This document shows positions 1 through 8,452 of a stretch of DNA of 64,000 nucleotides, one piece after another. The notes beneath the pieces were generated by a model. The model made no database searches. It saw only the letters and a list, made by a program, of their open reading frames with translations, and was not told where the DNA came from. Source of the DNA: JASHPR01 sp963739645 (GTDB lineage Bacteria > Actinomycetota > Actinomycetes > Streptosporangiales > Streptosporangiaceae); assembly GCA_963739645.1 (NCBI GenBank), contig CAVUBM010000049.1, positions 1 through 64,000 of the forward strand. Reading direction: 5' to 3'. Numbering within the stretch: position 1 is the first letter of the stretch; each line of letters begins with the position of its first letter. Both the position numbers and the translations under genes were made by a program.

Positions 1-831
1 GGCAATTACCGGCGTTCGCTGGCACCCTTCGGCAGTCCCCCTTGAGGATCTCGACGCCGCCGAGGTGCGGCGGGCGGTGGCCCGCCTGGCGGATCGGCGA
101 CGACGTGGTGGGCCTCTACCAGCAAGACGGCGGGATCCTTGACATCCGCCGGGCGACCGCCGCCCACATCGCGCTGGCCCGCCGCGGCGGGGCGGAGTTC
201 CGGCCGCACACTCAGGTGCGAGGAATCTCGCCGACGGCGCACGGGGTCACCCTCACCACCGATTCCGGCCCTGTTGACGCCGACCGTGTCGTGCTGTGCG
301 TGGCGTCCTGGCTGCCTGCCCTGCTCGGCGACATGGGCCTCAACTGGCGGATAACGCTCAGCCAGGAGCAGGTGAGCTACTTCGCGACACCTCATGTCCG
401 CGACTTCACTCCGGACCGCTTCCCGATGTGGATCTGGCACGGGCAGCACCTGTTCTACGGCTTCCCGGTGTACGGCGAGGTGGCGGTCAAGGCGGCCCGC
501 GACATGACCGGGCGGTTCGTCACCCAGGAAACGCGCTCGTTCGAGCCCGACCCTCGGGAGACCGAGCTCATCGCGTCCTTCCTCCGCGAGCGGCTGCCCG
601 GTGCGGTGGGACCAGAGCTGATGAGCAAGACCTGCGTCTATGACACGCCGCCCTACTGGGACTTCATCCTCGACCGGGTGCCCGGCCAGCCGCGGATCAC
701 GGTCGGCATCGGGGCGGGTCACGCGGCCAAGTTCGCGAGCCTGCTCGGGAAGATCCTCGCGGACCTGGCCACCAGGGGGCGAGACCTCCTACCCGGTCGA
801 CGCCTTCCGCGCGGACCGGGCCTGGCGCTGA
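1..831 (+). CDS. FAD-dependent amine oxidase, DAO family (5' partial)
   Basis: C-terminal part of a D-amino-acid-oxidase-fold flavoenzyme of the sarcosine oxidase / N-methyltryptophan oxidase type, which oxidises secondary amines with FAD and releases hydrogen peroxide. Visible family marks are the substrate-domain stretch VGLYQQDGGILD, a central PMWIWHGQHLFYGFPVYG block, and the C-terminal FAD-binding run ITVGIGAGHAAKFASLLG followed by GETSYPVDAFRADRAWR. The N-terminal GxGxxG Rossmann motif lies upstream of the window. Two frame breaks are evident: one extra G near 68-71 and one extra G in the G-run near 775-779. Removing each restores a continuous family-like protein. It converges on the mycofactocin-dependent SDR. 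Substrate unknown. Confidence 0.8.
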
Positions 832-914
832 CCGACCCCCGGTTCGAGCCCGTGTTCCGCCTCGCAGGCCCGGCAGGTCAACGCGTGAACGGGCCCCGCG
901 GCGGCCTGCCTTTA

Positions 915-1714
915 TTACACGGCCAGGCCGCCGTCGACGGGGAGCACGGCGCCGGTGATCGCGCCGGTGCCCTCGCCGGCCAGCCAGACCAGGGCGGCGG
1001 CGACCTCGTCGGGATCGAGCAGGCGACCGACGGGCTGCTGGGCCGCGAACGACGGCGCGCCGGGCAGGCCGTAGAGCCGGGCGCTCTCGGCCAGGATCGG
1101 GGTGTCCGTGGACCCGGGGCTGACCGCGTTCGCGGTGACGCCGGTCCCGCCGAGCTCGGCGGCCAGCGCGCGGATCAGCCCGGTCACGCCGGCCTTGGCC
1201 GCGCAGTAGGCCGCGAGCATCGGCAGCCCGCGCGTGGCCGCAGCGGACGCGACCGCGAGGAACCGGCCGCTGCGCGGCTCCGGGCGGCGCAGCAGCGCCG
1301 GGATCGCGGCCCGGGCCAGGCTGATCACGCCGCCCAGGTCGATGTCGAGCACCGCACGCTGCTGGGCCTCGGGCATCTCCCAGAGCGGCACCCCGCCGGC
1401 GATCACCCCGGCGGCCGCGACCGCGGCGTCCAGGCCGCCCCAGTGCCGCTCGGCCTCGGCCACGGCCGCGGCCATCTGGCTGGCGTCGCGCACGTCGGCA
1501 GCGAAGGCGCGGGCCGCGCTCGCGCCCCCGGCCGCGGCGGTGACCTCGGCCACCACCCGGTCCAGATCGTCCGGCCGGCCAGCGGGTAGGGCAGGGCCGC
1601 GTCGTCGGCGCACCGGTCGACGGCCAGGACGGCCCAGCCCTGCGCGGCCAGGCCGCGCACGGTGGCCGCGCCGATCCCGCGAGCCGCGCCGGTGACCAGC
1701 GCGACCCGCGTCAT
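915..1714 (-). CDS. SDR family mycofactocin-dependent oxidoreductase
   Basis: Short-chain dehydrogenase of about 265 residues. The N-terminus TRVALVTGAARGIGAATV carries the TGxxxGIG nucleotide-binding motif; later come AAAGVIAGG, an ASAAA region, the catalytic YCAAK, and an SPGSTDT segment. The close match to the SDR subfamily that co-occurs with mycofactocin (TIGR04504 type) suggests a tightly held NAD cofactor whose electrons pass to mycofactocin; that is family knowledge, not seen directly. The ATG at 1714-1712 overlaps the mftD stop (ATGA), so it is translationally coupled to mftD. One frame break near 1580 (GPDDLDRVV region). Last gene of the locus on this strand. Confidence 0.85.
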
Positions 1715-2999
1715 CCCGCACCCCGTGCACCCCGTGCACCCCGCCCACTCTGCGCGCTCTGCGCACCCCGCCCGCTCTGCGCACCCCGCGCACCCTGCGC
1801 ACCCTGCGCACCCCGCGCACCCAGGGTGCGGGTGAAGCCGGGCGGGATCACGATGTCGTCCGGGCTCAGGTCGCCGACCGAGGAATGGCCCAGGCCGAGC
1901 AGCGCCGAGTCGATGCCGCCGCGCAGGATGTCGAGCACGTTCTCGACGCCGGCCTGGCCGTTCGCGGCCAGGCCCCACAGGTAGGCCCGGCCGATCATCA
2001 CCGCGCGGGCGCCCGAGCGCGACCGCCTTGACCACGTCGCTGCCGCGCCGGATGCCGCCGTCGAGCAGGACCTCGACCTGGTCGCCGACGGCCTCGGCGA
2101 TGCGCGGGCAGCGCCCGGATCGTCGCCGGCGTGCCGTCCAGGTTGTTGCCGCCGTGGTTGGACACCGAGATCGCGGTGACGCCCGGCGTCGACCGCCCGC
2201 CGGGCGTCGTCGACCCGGATGACGCCCTTGAGCATGAACGGCCCGCCCCACTGCTCGCGCAGCCAGGCGCACGTCGTCCCAGGTCGGCGGCGGCGGTCTG
2301 CATCCACTCGCCCGTACGCGCCGAAGAACGTCGGGCGCGGGCTCGCCCGGGCCGGCCATGTTCGGCACGGTCAGGTCCGGGAGCTCGCCGGTCCTGGCGA
2401 AGCCGAGCAGCCAGCGCGGGCGCGGTCAGCACCTCCGGCGCGAACCGCAGCCATCGCCTTGAGGTCGACCTGCTCCGGGATGGCCGGGCTGCCCCAGTCG
2501 CGGCCGTGGGAGAACGACCAGTCCAGGGTGACGATCAGGCCCGACCGCGCCGGCCGCCGCGGGCCCGCTCCATGCGCTGCGCCATCTCGTCCCGGCGTGC
2601 CGACCCAGTACAGTCTGGAAGAACGTCTGCGGGTTGGCCGCGACGACCTCCTCGACCGGCTTGCTGGCGAACGAGCTCAGCCCCATCGCCGTGCCGCGGG
2701 CGGCGGCCGCGCGGGCCACGGCGACCTCGCCGTCGGGGTGCACGGCCTGCACCCCGGTCGGCGAGATGATCACCGGCAGCGAGATCGGCTGGCCCATGAC
2801 CGTGGTGGCCAGGTCGCGCTTGGCCGACAGCCCGGCCACGTGCGGGGCGAAACCGAGTTCGCCGAAGGCGGCGAGCGTTGTCGGCCACGGTGACGCCCTT
2901 CTCGGAGCCGGCGAGCAGCGCGCCGTACACCGACGTGGGCAGCCGCTTCTTGGCCCGCCGCTGCGCCTCGGCGACCGTCTCGAACCAGGGGTTGCTCAT
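1711..2999 (-). CDS. mftD: Mycofactocin system FMN/heme dehydrogenase-type protein MftD
   Basis: Alpha-hydroxy-acid-oxidase-fold flavoprotein of the mycofactocin pathway; MftD oxidatively deaminates the peptide-derived AHDP intermediate to form the redox-active alpha-keto amide. Seen here: the N-terminus SNPWFETVAEAQRRAKKR, LPVIISPTGVQAVHPDGEVA, GLSSFASKPVEEV, the segment HGGNNLDGTPATIRALP, DGGIRRGSDVVKAVALGA, and GRAYLWGLAANGQAGVENVL. About six or more single-base frame breaks interrupt it (near 2880, 2610, 2540, 2450, 2380, 2270, 2110, 2020), each with family-like sequence on both sides. The C-terminus is extended by about 33 low-complexity Gly/Ala/Arg/Gln/Ser residues encoded by a tandem repeat. 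Start ATG lies 104 bp after mftC. Confidence 0.85.
1718..1822. repeat. Degenerate 9-bp tandem repeat at the mftD 3' end
   Basis: Roughly eleven copies of a 9-base unit (plus-strand variants gcaccccgc, gcaccctgc, gcgctctgc). On the minus strand the copies are read in frame as GAR, GAQ, SGR and SAQ-like tripeptides, forming the last third of a C-terminal extension of MftD that stops at the SDR start codon. Known MftD proteins normally end soon after the PGFTR-type motif, which here sits just before the repeat. Confidence 0.8.
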
Positions 3000-3103
3000 C
3001 GGACAAGCCTTTCCGTGAGTCGCCCGGTCCGCCAGGTCGGGAACGCCGGCCAGCGGGTTCTCGTCGCAGTCGCGGCCGCGGCTCGGCCGGCTTGCGGTCG
3101 AGG

Positions 3104-4266
3104 TCAGCATGACCGGCCCTGCCGGTCGGGACTGTCCGGCGCGAGTGGTCCAGCGACGGCTTCGGCGACGGCCCGGTCCGCGGCCTGGAGCAGCGCGATC
3201 TCGCCGTGGCCCTGGACGCACTCGGGATCCGGGCCGTCGAGCGGCAGCCCGGTGAAGAACTTGGCCGCCATGCAGCCGCCCCGGCAGGCGTCGTAGAAGC
3301 CGCACGACGCGCAGGCGCCGCCGCTCTGCGGCTCGCGCAGCCGGGCGAACAGCTCGGAGTCGCGCCACACCGCCGGCGAAGCCGCCGGGCTCGCGGACGT
3401 TGCCGGCCAGGAACTCGTCGTGGATGGCGAACGGGCAGGCGTACACGTCGCCGACCGGGTCGATCAGGCACACCACCCGGCCGGCGCCGCACAGGTTCAG
3501 CCCGGGCAGCGGCTCGCCGAACGCGGCGAGGTGGAAGAACGAGTCGCCGGTCAGCACGCTGCTCGCCGTGCGCGAGCCAGCCAGTCGTAGAGCTCGCGCT
3601 GCTGCTCCGCGGTCGGGTGCAGCTCGTGCCAGACGTCCGCACCGCGGCCGGACGGGCGCAGCCGGGTCAGCCGCAGCTGCGCGCCGTACGCGTCGGCGAT
3701 GCGCCTTGAACTCGTCGAGCTGGTCGACGTTGTGCCGGGTGACCACGACGCGAGATCTTGAAGCCGCGGAAGCCGGCCGCGGCGCAGGTGCTCCATGGCG
3801 CGCGATCGCCGTGGCGTACGACCCGTCGCCGCGCACCGCGTCGTTGACCTCGGCGGTCGCGCCGTCGAGGGAGATCTGCACGTCGACGTAGTCCGTCGCG
3901 GCCAGCCGCCGGGCGACCGCGGCGTCGATCCTGATGCCGTTGGTGGAGAACTTGACGCCGACCTGGTGCGCGGTGGCGTAGTCGACCAGCTCCCAGAAGT
4001 CGGGCCGGACCGTCGGCTCGCCGCCGCCGATGTTGACGTAGAACACCTGCATCCGCTGCAGCTCGTCGATGACCGCCTGGCACTCCGCGGTGGTCAGCTC
4101 GCGCGGGTCGCGGCGACCCGAGCACGACAGGCAGTGCGACGCAGGCCAGGTTGCAGGCGTAGGTCAGCTCCCAGGTCAGGCAGATCGGCGCGTCCAGGCC
4201 GCGCTCGAACTGGTCGACCAGCCGCCCTGGGCGGGCCTGCTCCCGGGTCAGCGCGCTCACGGTCAT
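3104..4266 (-). CDS. mftC: Mycofactocin radical SAM maturase MftC
   Basis: Radical SAM/SPASM enzyme that decarboxylates and crosslinks the C-terminal Val-Tyr of MftA. The N-terminus MTVSALTREQARPGRLVDQF leads to ICLTWELTYACNLACVHC once one extra base is removed near 4135, giving the CxxxCxxC [4Fe-4S] site. VFYVNIGGGEPTVRPDFW is the GGE motif, and VKFSTNGIRID and VQISLDGATAEVNDAVRG are canonical. The SPASM-type C-terminal cysteines are in NLCGAGRVVCLIDP, ACPFAIHDEF and GGACASCGFYDACRGGCMAAK. Frame breaks near 4135, 3790-3740, 3700, 3560 and 3370; most are single inserted bases. Start ATG overlaps the mftB stop (ATGA). Confidence 0.9.
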
Positions 4267-4552
4267 GACGCGGCCGCCTTTCCCTGATCATCTGCGAGGC
4301 GGCCAGCGTGGCCAGGGCCCGCTCGTAGGCGGGCAGTGCGTCCGGGCCGACACCCGCGGCCGTGCAGGCCGAGCGCGCGGTCGGGTGCTCGGCCAGCCCG
4401 CGCAGCACCGCCAGCACCGTGGTGTTCTTCAGGAACGACAGCCGCCGGGTGCCGAAGTGATACAGCAGCGCGCCGAACGGCTCGGGCCGGACCGCGACCC
4501 GGTCGTCCAGGCCCCACGGGCGGTCCAGGTCGAACCCGGGGTGGGCGCCCAC
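4263..4552 (-). CDS. mftB: Mycofactocin RiPP recognition protein MftB
   Basis: Small peptide chaperone (PqqD-like RRE fold) that binds the MftA leader and presents it to MftC. The sequence FDLDRPWGLDDRVAVRPE, FGALLYHFGTRRLSFLK and ALATLAASQMIRE is typical of MftB, about 96 residues. I place the start at GTG 4552-4550 just after the mftA stop; GTG 4564 overlapping mftA is the alternative. A one-base break near 4275 is needed to reach the TGA at 4263-4265; without it the frame runs into mftC. With the correction, mftB and mftC overlap by ATGA, the usual coupled arrangement. Confidence 0.85.
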
Positions 4553-4553
4553 G

Positions 4554-4746
4554 TCAGTAGACACCGCACATCCCGTCGATCGAGACCTCCTCGACCAGGA
4601 GTTCCTCGGCGACCAGCGCCTCGCCGGCGGCGCACTCGTCACGCTGCGGCTCGGCCCGTGTCTCCGGGGCCTGCGTCTCTGGGACCTGTGTCTCGCGGCC
4701 GGGGTCTGGCTGCCGGTGTCGCTTCTGTCAGGGTCTGCTGGGTCAT
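4554..4746 (-). CDS. mftA: Mycofactocin precursor peptide MftA
   Basis: Ribosomal precursor of mycofactocin. The minus strand ends in EELLVEEVSIDGMCGVY followed by TGA, carrying the diagnostic IDGMCGVY core whose last Val-Tyr pair becomes the cofactor. The most likely start is ATG 4746-4744 (MTQQTLTEATPAARP...), giving a peptide of about 63 residues. The start and the core lie in different frames, so one base is extra near 4690-4700 in a GC run (cggccgggg on the plus strand). The gene is first of the mftABCD-SDR operon and sits directly downstream of two tandem palindromes. Confidence 0.85.
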
Positions 4747-4775
4747 GACCGCCTCCGCTCACTGCCGTGGATGTT

Positions 4776-4810
4776 GGCACTCAGTGCCGACCGTAAGGGC
4801 ACCAGGTGCC
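4776..4810 (-). promoter_or_regulatory. Two tandem 13-bp palindromes upstream of mftA (putative operator)
   Basis: GGCACTCAGTGCC at 4776-4788 and GGCACCAGGTGCC at 4798-4810 are each perfect inverted repeats around one central base. Their centres are 22 bp apart, two helical turns, so two dimers would bind on one face. A third GTCAGTGCC-like half-site lies near 4824-4833. They occupy the only gap (77 bp) upstream of mftA. TetR-type MftR is the usual regulator of such loci, but no mftR is in the window, so its identity is inferred. Confidence 0.55.
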
Positions 4811-4823
4811 TCACGTCCAAGGG

Positions 4824-5368
4824 TCAGTGCCGGGCGTAGGCCACGGCGGCCAGGCCGATGCCCTGCGGCCGGGACCAGGCCGAGAAGGAGACCAGCAGCT
4901 CGGCGGCGCGCAGCCCCGCGGCCGACGGGACGTACCGCACGGTTATCGTGCAGGACTGCCCGGGCGAAAGGCGCCGCATACACCGGACCGGGACAGAGAA
5001 GTCATCCCGGGCCGGGCCGGTAATTCGCAGCCCGGTAACCGTTAGGGACGAGCGGCGGGTGTTGGTTACGATTAGCGGCCTTTCCACCGTCGCGCCAACT
5101 GGGCTCCACGGGAAAGACAGTGGAAATTGGCCGGAACAAGGAAGGGAAATCACCGGCTGGCCGGTCGGGGCTGGTCACCACGACGATCACGGCCCCGGCC
5201 ACGAGGATGACGAGAGCGGCCGCGACCAGGGCCGCGTTGCGCACCAGGCCGCGCCGGGCCCGGCACCGGTCCGGCGGGCCCGCGCCCGGCTCGCTTGCGG
5301 CCAGGCAGGGTCAGCACGGCGCGGCGCTTGCCGGACTGCCGCCCATTTCCGCTCCCCCACTCGCCCAT
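4824..5368 (-). CDS. Membrane-anchored protein with extracytoplasmic beta-sandwich domain
   Basis: Not recognised as a named family. A basic, glycine/proline-rich cytoplasmic N-terminus (from ATG 5368; MGEWGSGNGRQSGKRRAVL) precedes one transmembrane helix, NAALVAAALVILVAGAVIVV near 5180-5240. The C-terminal part, VERPLIVTNTRRSSLTVTGL and SPGQSCTITVRYVPSAAGLR, resembles ASPM/SPD-2/Hydin-type Ig-like repeats used in surface proteins. At least two frame breaks (near 5260 and 5110-5150) are required to join these parts. It lies immediately upstream of mftA on the same strand, with only the 77-bp palindrome region between; a functional link to mycofactocin is not shown. Confidence 0.5.
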
Positions 5369-5448
5369 ACCAGGAGGCCCGAACTGATCCCAGGAACGGC
5401 ATGGTCTCACACCGGCATAGGAGCCGGGTCACGGCCCGGAAATATGAC

Positions 5449-5473
5449 GCGGGAATCCGCTATGAATTCCCGC
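5449..5473. promoter_or_regulatory. 8-bp inverted repeat in promoter-proximal gap
   Basis: gcgggaat and attcccgc are perfect inverted arms separated by 9 bases, in the 161-bp gap between the ornithine-cyclodeaminase homologue and the membrane protein gene. Position upstream of the membrane protein start fits an operator; no regulator is identified. Confidence 0.25.
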
Positions 5474-5529
5474 TCTTAACCCGGTCCATATCCGGTACTC
5501 CGCACCATACCGGCCGATTGCGCGCGCCG

Positions 5530-6440
5530 TCAGGCCGACTGCTTCAGCAGGGCGGCCGCGACCGCGACCTCGGTCCCGGCCAGGCCGACCGAGCAGAACA
5601 TGGTGACGTCGCCGGGCGCCGGGCGCGCCCGGCCGGCTCCGGCCAGGCAGGCGGCGAGCGAGCTCATCCGCTCCCGGTGCTCCGTTGCGGCCAGGAAGAA
5701 CGGATGCGGATAGGAGTCAACCTGAGCCAGCGAGTCGGTGACGATGCTCCCGGCCCGGCCGGCCAGGCCCACCGGGCACTCGTGGGCTCCGGCCTCCTTC
5801 GGGCCGAGCGTGGTCACGTGCGCGCCGCCGGCACCCACCCGGCCTCGATCACCGGCTGCCGGCTGCTGGTGGCCAGCACCACGATGCCCGCGCCGGCCAC
5901 GGCCTCGCGCGGGCCGGCCGCGGCGGTCGCCGGCAGCCCGAGCTCCGACCTGGCCTGCTGCGCGAAGGCCTCCCTTCGCCCCGGGTCCCGGCCGTACACG
6001 CGGACCTCGCGCAGCGTGCGGACGGCGCGGATCGCCCACAGCTGGAAGTAGGCCTGGCGCCCGGTGCCGATCAGGCCGAGCGTGTCCGCGGCCGGATCGG
6101 CCAGCAGGTCGACCGCCACGGCCCCGATGGCGCCGGTCCTGGCCCCGCCGAGGAAGGTTCCTGTGACCGCCCCGGCGATCCGGCCGATGTCGTCGTCGTA
6201 CACCACGGTCAACTGGTCGTCGACCACGGTCGGCAGGGTGTCGTACACCCGGAACCCGTAGCCGGCGCCGGCCACGCGTCCCGCGGTGAAGATGATGTCG
6301 CCGCTGCCCAGGCTGGCGCGCACCCGGGCCGGGGCGATCAGCCCGCCGGATTGCTCGGCGGCCAGGCAGTCCCGCACCGCCGTGATGGCCATGGCCGGCT
6401 GCAGGCGCCGCCGGACGGCCGCATCGTCGAGGACCTGCAC
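5530..6440 (-). CDS. Ornithine cyclodeaminase / mu-crystallin family protein
   Basis: NAD(P)-dependent imine reductase or deaminase of the OCD/AlaDH family, about 303 residues, near the usual family length. Motifs: the dimerisation region DDAAVRRRLQPAMAITAV, GTFLGGARTGAIGAVAVDLL, and the Rossmann motif TLGLIGTGRQAYFQLWAI. The C-terminal part HVTTLGPKEAGAHE and SIVTDSLAQVDSY is in another frame, entered at a one-base break near 5820. Start is ATG 6440. Enzymes of this family may act on ornithine, alanine or ketimines; the substrate cannot be read from the sequence. It follows the phosphotransferase-like gene by about 40 bp on the same strand and is probably co-transcribed with it. Confidence 0.8.
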
Positions 6441-6482
6441 GCCGACATCGTAGGGTTTCGCCGCGCGGCCGGGGCCGGCCTC

Positions 6483-7358
6483 TCAGCTCGCGGCCGCGAG
6501 CAGGTCCCGCCGGTGCCGCAGGCACCAGCGCCGCGCCCGGGCGGCTGGTCCCGCCACCTGCTGCCAGTGGTCGGCGAAGCCCCGGTGCCCCGCGGCGGCC
6601 GCCTCGGTGACGATGGCGTAGGTCCAGTCGTGGTTGGCCACCACCGCCTCGGCCACGTGCTGCCGCTCGGCCCGGGTCAGCCCGCAGGCGTGAATGAAGA
6701 TCCGGAACCTCTCGATCGCGCGGCCCTGGCGGCAGTCGATGATGTCCCTGTCGTCCTGCAGCGGCGCCCAGTAACGGGCCGCCGAGGCCACGTCCCAGGC
6801 GGCGCTGCCCGGCCCGGCCCAGTCGAAGTCGATCAGCGCGACGGCCCGGCCGTCGCGGAACACCAGGTTGGCTGGGTGGACGTCGTTGTGGCTGACCAGG
6901 CCCGTCCGGAACCGGGCCGGGATGGGCCTGGGCCACCGGTAACCCGCCGGCTCGAAGGACGCCACGGCCTGGTGATAGCGGCGCAGCAGGTCGGCGATGC
7001 TGACCAGGGCGGTGTCGGTGAGCATGTCGTCTGGCAACGGCGGGACCGCGGCCCGGCCGTCGATGTAGGTCAGCATCTCGGTCGCGGCGCTGGCCGCCAG
7101 GACGCGGGGGGCACCGTCGAAGCCGACGTCCGAGAGGTGGGCGAGCAGCGCGTGAGTGGCCCGCCGGCACGGCGCGATCGGCCGGAGCACGGTGTCGCCG
7201 ACGCGGATGACCAGCCCGCGGTTGGCCGTCCCGCCGGGCAGCGGGCTGCCGGGCAGCGGGCCGTCTGGCCGCCGGCCGTCTGCCTGGAGCGTCTGCGGGC
7301 TAGCGCCCGCCGCCCTGTCCGTCGGCCAGGCTGAGCAGGGCGCGGGCGAGGCTCGCAT
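6483..7358 (-). CDS. Phosphotransferase (APH/choline kinase fold) family protein
   Basis: Small-molecule kinase-like protein. Diagnostic motifs are the nucleotide-pocket region LPGGTANRGLVIRVGDTV, the catalytic loop LVSHNDVHPANLVFRDG (Brenner-type HxDxxxxN) and the metal-binding VALIDFDWAGPGSAAWDVA. The family includes aminoglycoside phosphotransferases, choline and homoserine kinases; the variant HNDVHPAN with IDFDWA is common in uncharacterised actinobacterial members, so I do not infer drug resistance. No conventional start occurs after the SorC stop; the nearest in-frame ATG (7358) overlaps sorC by 59 bp, so the true start is uncertain. Downstream of and probably co-transcribed with the SorC regulator. 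Confidence 0.75.
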   Translation of the reverse strand: MRASPAPCSAWPTDRAAGASPQTLQADGRRPDGPLPGSPLPGGTANRGLVIRVGDTVLRPIAPCRRATHALLAHLSDVGFDGAPRVLAASAATEMLTYIDGRAAVPPLPDDMLTDTALVSIADLLRRYHQAVASFEPAGYRWPRPIPARFRTGLVSHNDVHPANLVFRDGRAVALIDFDWAGPGSAAWDVASAARYWAPLQDDRDIIDCRQGRAIERFRIFIHACGLTRAERQHVAEAVVANHDWTYAIVTEAAAAGHRGFADHWQQVAGPAARARRWCLRHRRDLLAAAS

Positions 7359-8286
7359 GGGTGACCAGACCATGGACCATCTCTCCTCGGATCGTGGCAC
7401 ATACCGCGGGGCTCTTGGCGACGCCCCAGGCGACGCACAAGACGAACGGGATCCGCTCGAGCGCTGGGCCCGGCGTCACGATCATGCGGCTGTCGAGCGG
7501 GGTAGCGACGGGCTTGCCGTTCTGGCCGATAAACACCCCGGCCAGCTCGGCGCACACCCCCAGCCCGGCCAGGGCGTCACGCTCGGCTGGGGTGATGGCG
7601 TCATAGATGGTCGACAGTCCGGGCCCCCAGCCCCCGAGGGCGACCACCGCCAGCGTCACCGAGGGCACGAGGGAGAAGGCTCCGGCGATGTCGGCCTGGC
7701 GGCGGACCGCCGCGGCCGTCTGCGCGTCGTCCAGGATCATCGGCGCGTAGAAGACGTGCGCCGGCCCGCCGCCGATGCGGGCCACGGCGCGGACCAGGTC
7801 CAGCAGGTCCCGGCCGTCGGGTGGCGGCACCGCCCCGGTCAGCTGGACGATCGGGCAGGGCGGTATCTCGGTGAGCGCGGCCGCGAGCCCGCTCAGCGTT
7901 CGGGACCAGGACATGCCGAGGACGTCGCCGGGCGTGATGAGGTCCATCAGCGCCTGGCCTGCGGCCTCGCCCAGGCTGCGCCGCAGCGCAGGCTCGTCCT
8001 CGTCGGGAAAATTGAACACGAAGGCGTGCTTGAGCCCGAAGGCCGAGCACAGCTCCGCCGACAGGCCCGCGTCCAGGGTGCCGCCGGGCAGCCCGATCTC
8101 AATGCGCACCATCCCGGTCTCCCGGGCGGAGTCGAGCAGCCGCGCCACGCGGAACCGGCTGATACCCAGCCGGTCGGCGATGTCGATCTTGGAGACGCCC
8201 TCGAGGTAGAACTGGCGCGCCACCCGCGCGGCCAGGACGACTTCGGACGGCCGATCGGCCGACAACCCGGCCATGTGCCCCTCCAC
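7300..8286 (-). CDS. SorC/DeoR-type sugar-responsive transcriptional regulator
   Basis: SorC-family regulator of about 328 residues. N-terminal helix-turn-helix: VARQFYLEGVSKIDIADRLG and ISRFRVARLLDSARETG (residues 22-60). The remainder is the sugar-phosphate-binding effector domain, with GMSWSRTLSGLAAAL, IVQLTGAVPP, FYAPMILDD and VVALGGWGPGLSTI, all typical. Start is ATG 8286, or ATG 8274 after a short extension. It is divergent from the polyol ABC importer with palindromes in the shared gap, so it most likely controls that operon in response to a phosphorylated polyol or sugar (inference). Intact, with no frame break. Confidence 0.9.
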   Translation of the reverse strand: MEGHMAGLSADRPSEVVLAARVARQFYLEGVSKIDIADRLGISRFRVARLLDSARETGMVRIEIGLPGGTLDAGLSAELCSAFGLKHAFVFNFPDEDEPALRRSLGEAAGQALMDLITPGDVLGMSWSRTLSGLAAALTEIPPCPIVQLTGAVPPPDGRDLLDLVRAVARIGGGPAHVFYAPMILDDAQTAAAVRRQADIAGAFSLVPSVTLAVVALGGWGPGLSTIYDAITPAERDALAGLGVCAELAGVFIGQNGKPVATPLDSRMIVTPGPALERIPFVLCVAWGVAKSPAVCATIRGEMVHGLVTHASLARALLSLADGQGGGR

Positions 8287-8300
8287 TTCAGCCGGCCTAG

Positions 8301-8316
8301 GCGCTCATTTGAGCGC
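8301..8316. promoter_or_regulatory. Palindrome GCGCTCA-TT-TGAGCGC (putative SorC operator 1)
   Basis: Perfect 7-bp inverted repeat with a 2-bp centre, 15 bp upstream of the sorC start. It shares the half-site TGAGCG with the second palindrome 70-100 bp away, as expected for one regulator binding both ends of a divergent promoter region. Confidence 0.5.
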
Positions 8317-8383
8317 GTAGGTCTCATATTTGCAGCTTTTCTTGACTTTGCCTAGCGGCGAGATCAAGGTGTGTTCAACAGTT

Positions 8384-8410
8384 CATCTGAGCGGTCTATC
8401 CGCTCAGATG
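8384..8410. promoter_or_regulatory. 11-bp perfect inverted repeat (putative SorC operator 2)
   Basis: catctgagcgg and ccgctcagatg are perfect arms separated by tctat. The repeat lies between a TTGACT box (8342-8347) and the leader ORF of the polyol operon, and contains the same TGAGCG/CGCTCA half-sites as the palindrome at 8301-8316. Confidence 0.5.
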
Positions 8411-8452
8411 AGCATATGCACGTACGCCGTCACGGCAAGCAGGAGGTTCTCC

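Noticed and set aside
3104..4266. Programmed ribosomal frameshifting in mftC
   Set aside because: Several independent breaks with no slippery heptamers or downstream structures, and similar breaks in many unrelated genes, favour sequence error.
6483..7358. Aminoglycoside resistance gene
   Set aside because: The fold is right, but the motifs match generic uncharacterised phosphotransferases; there is no basis for an antibiotic substrate.
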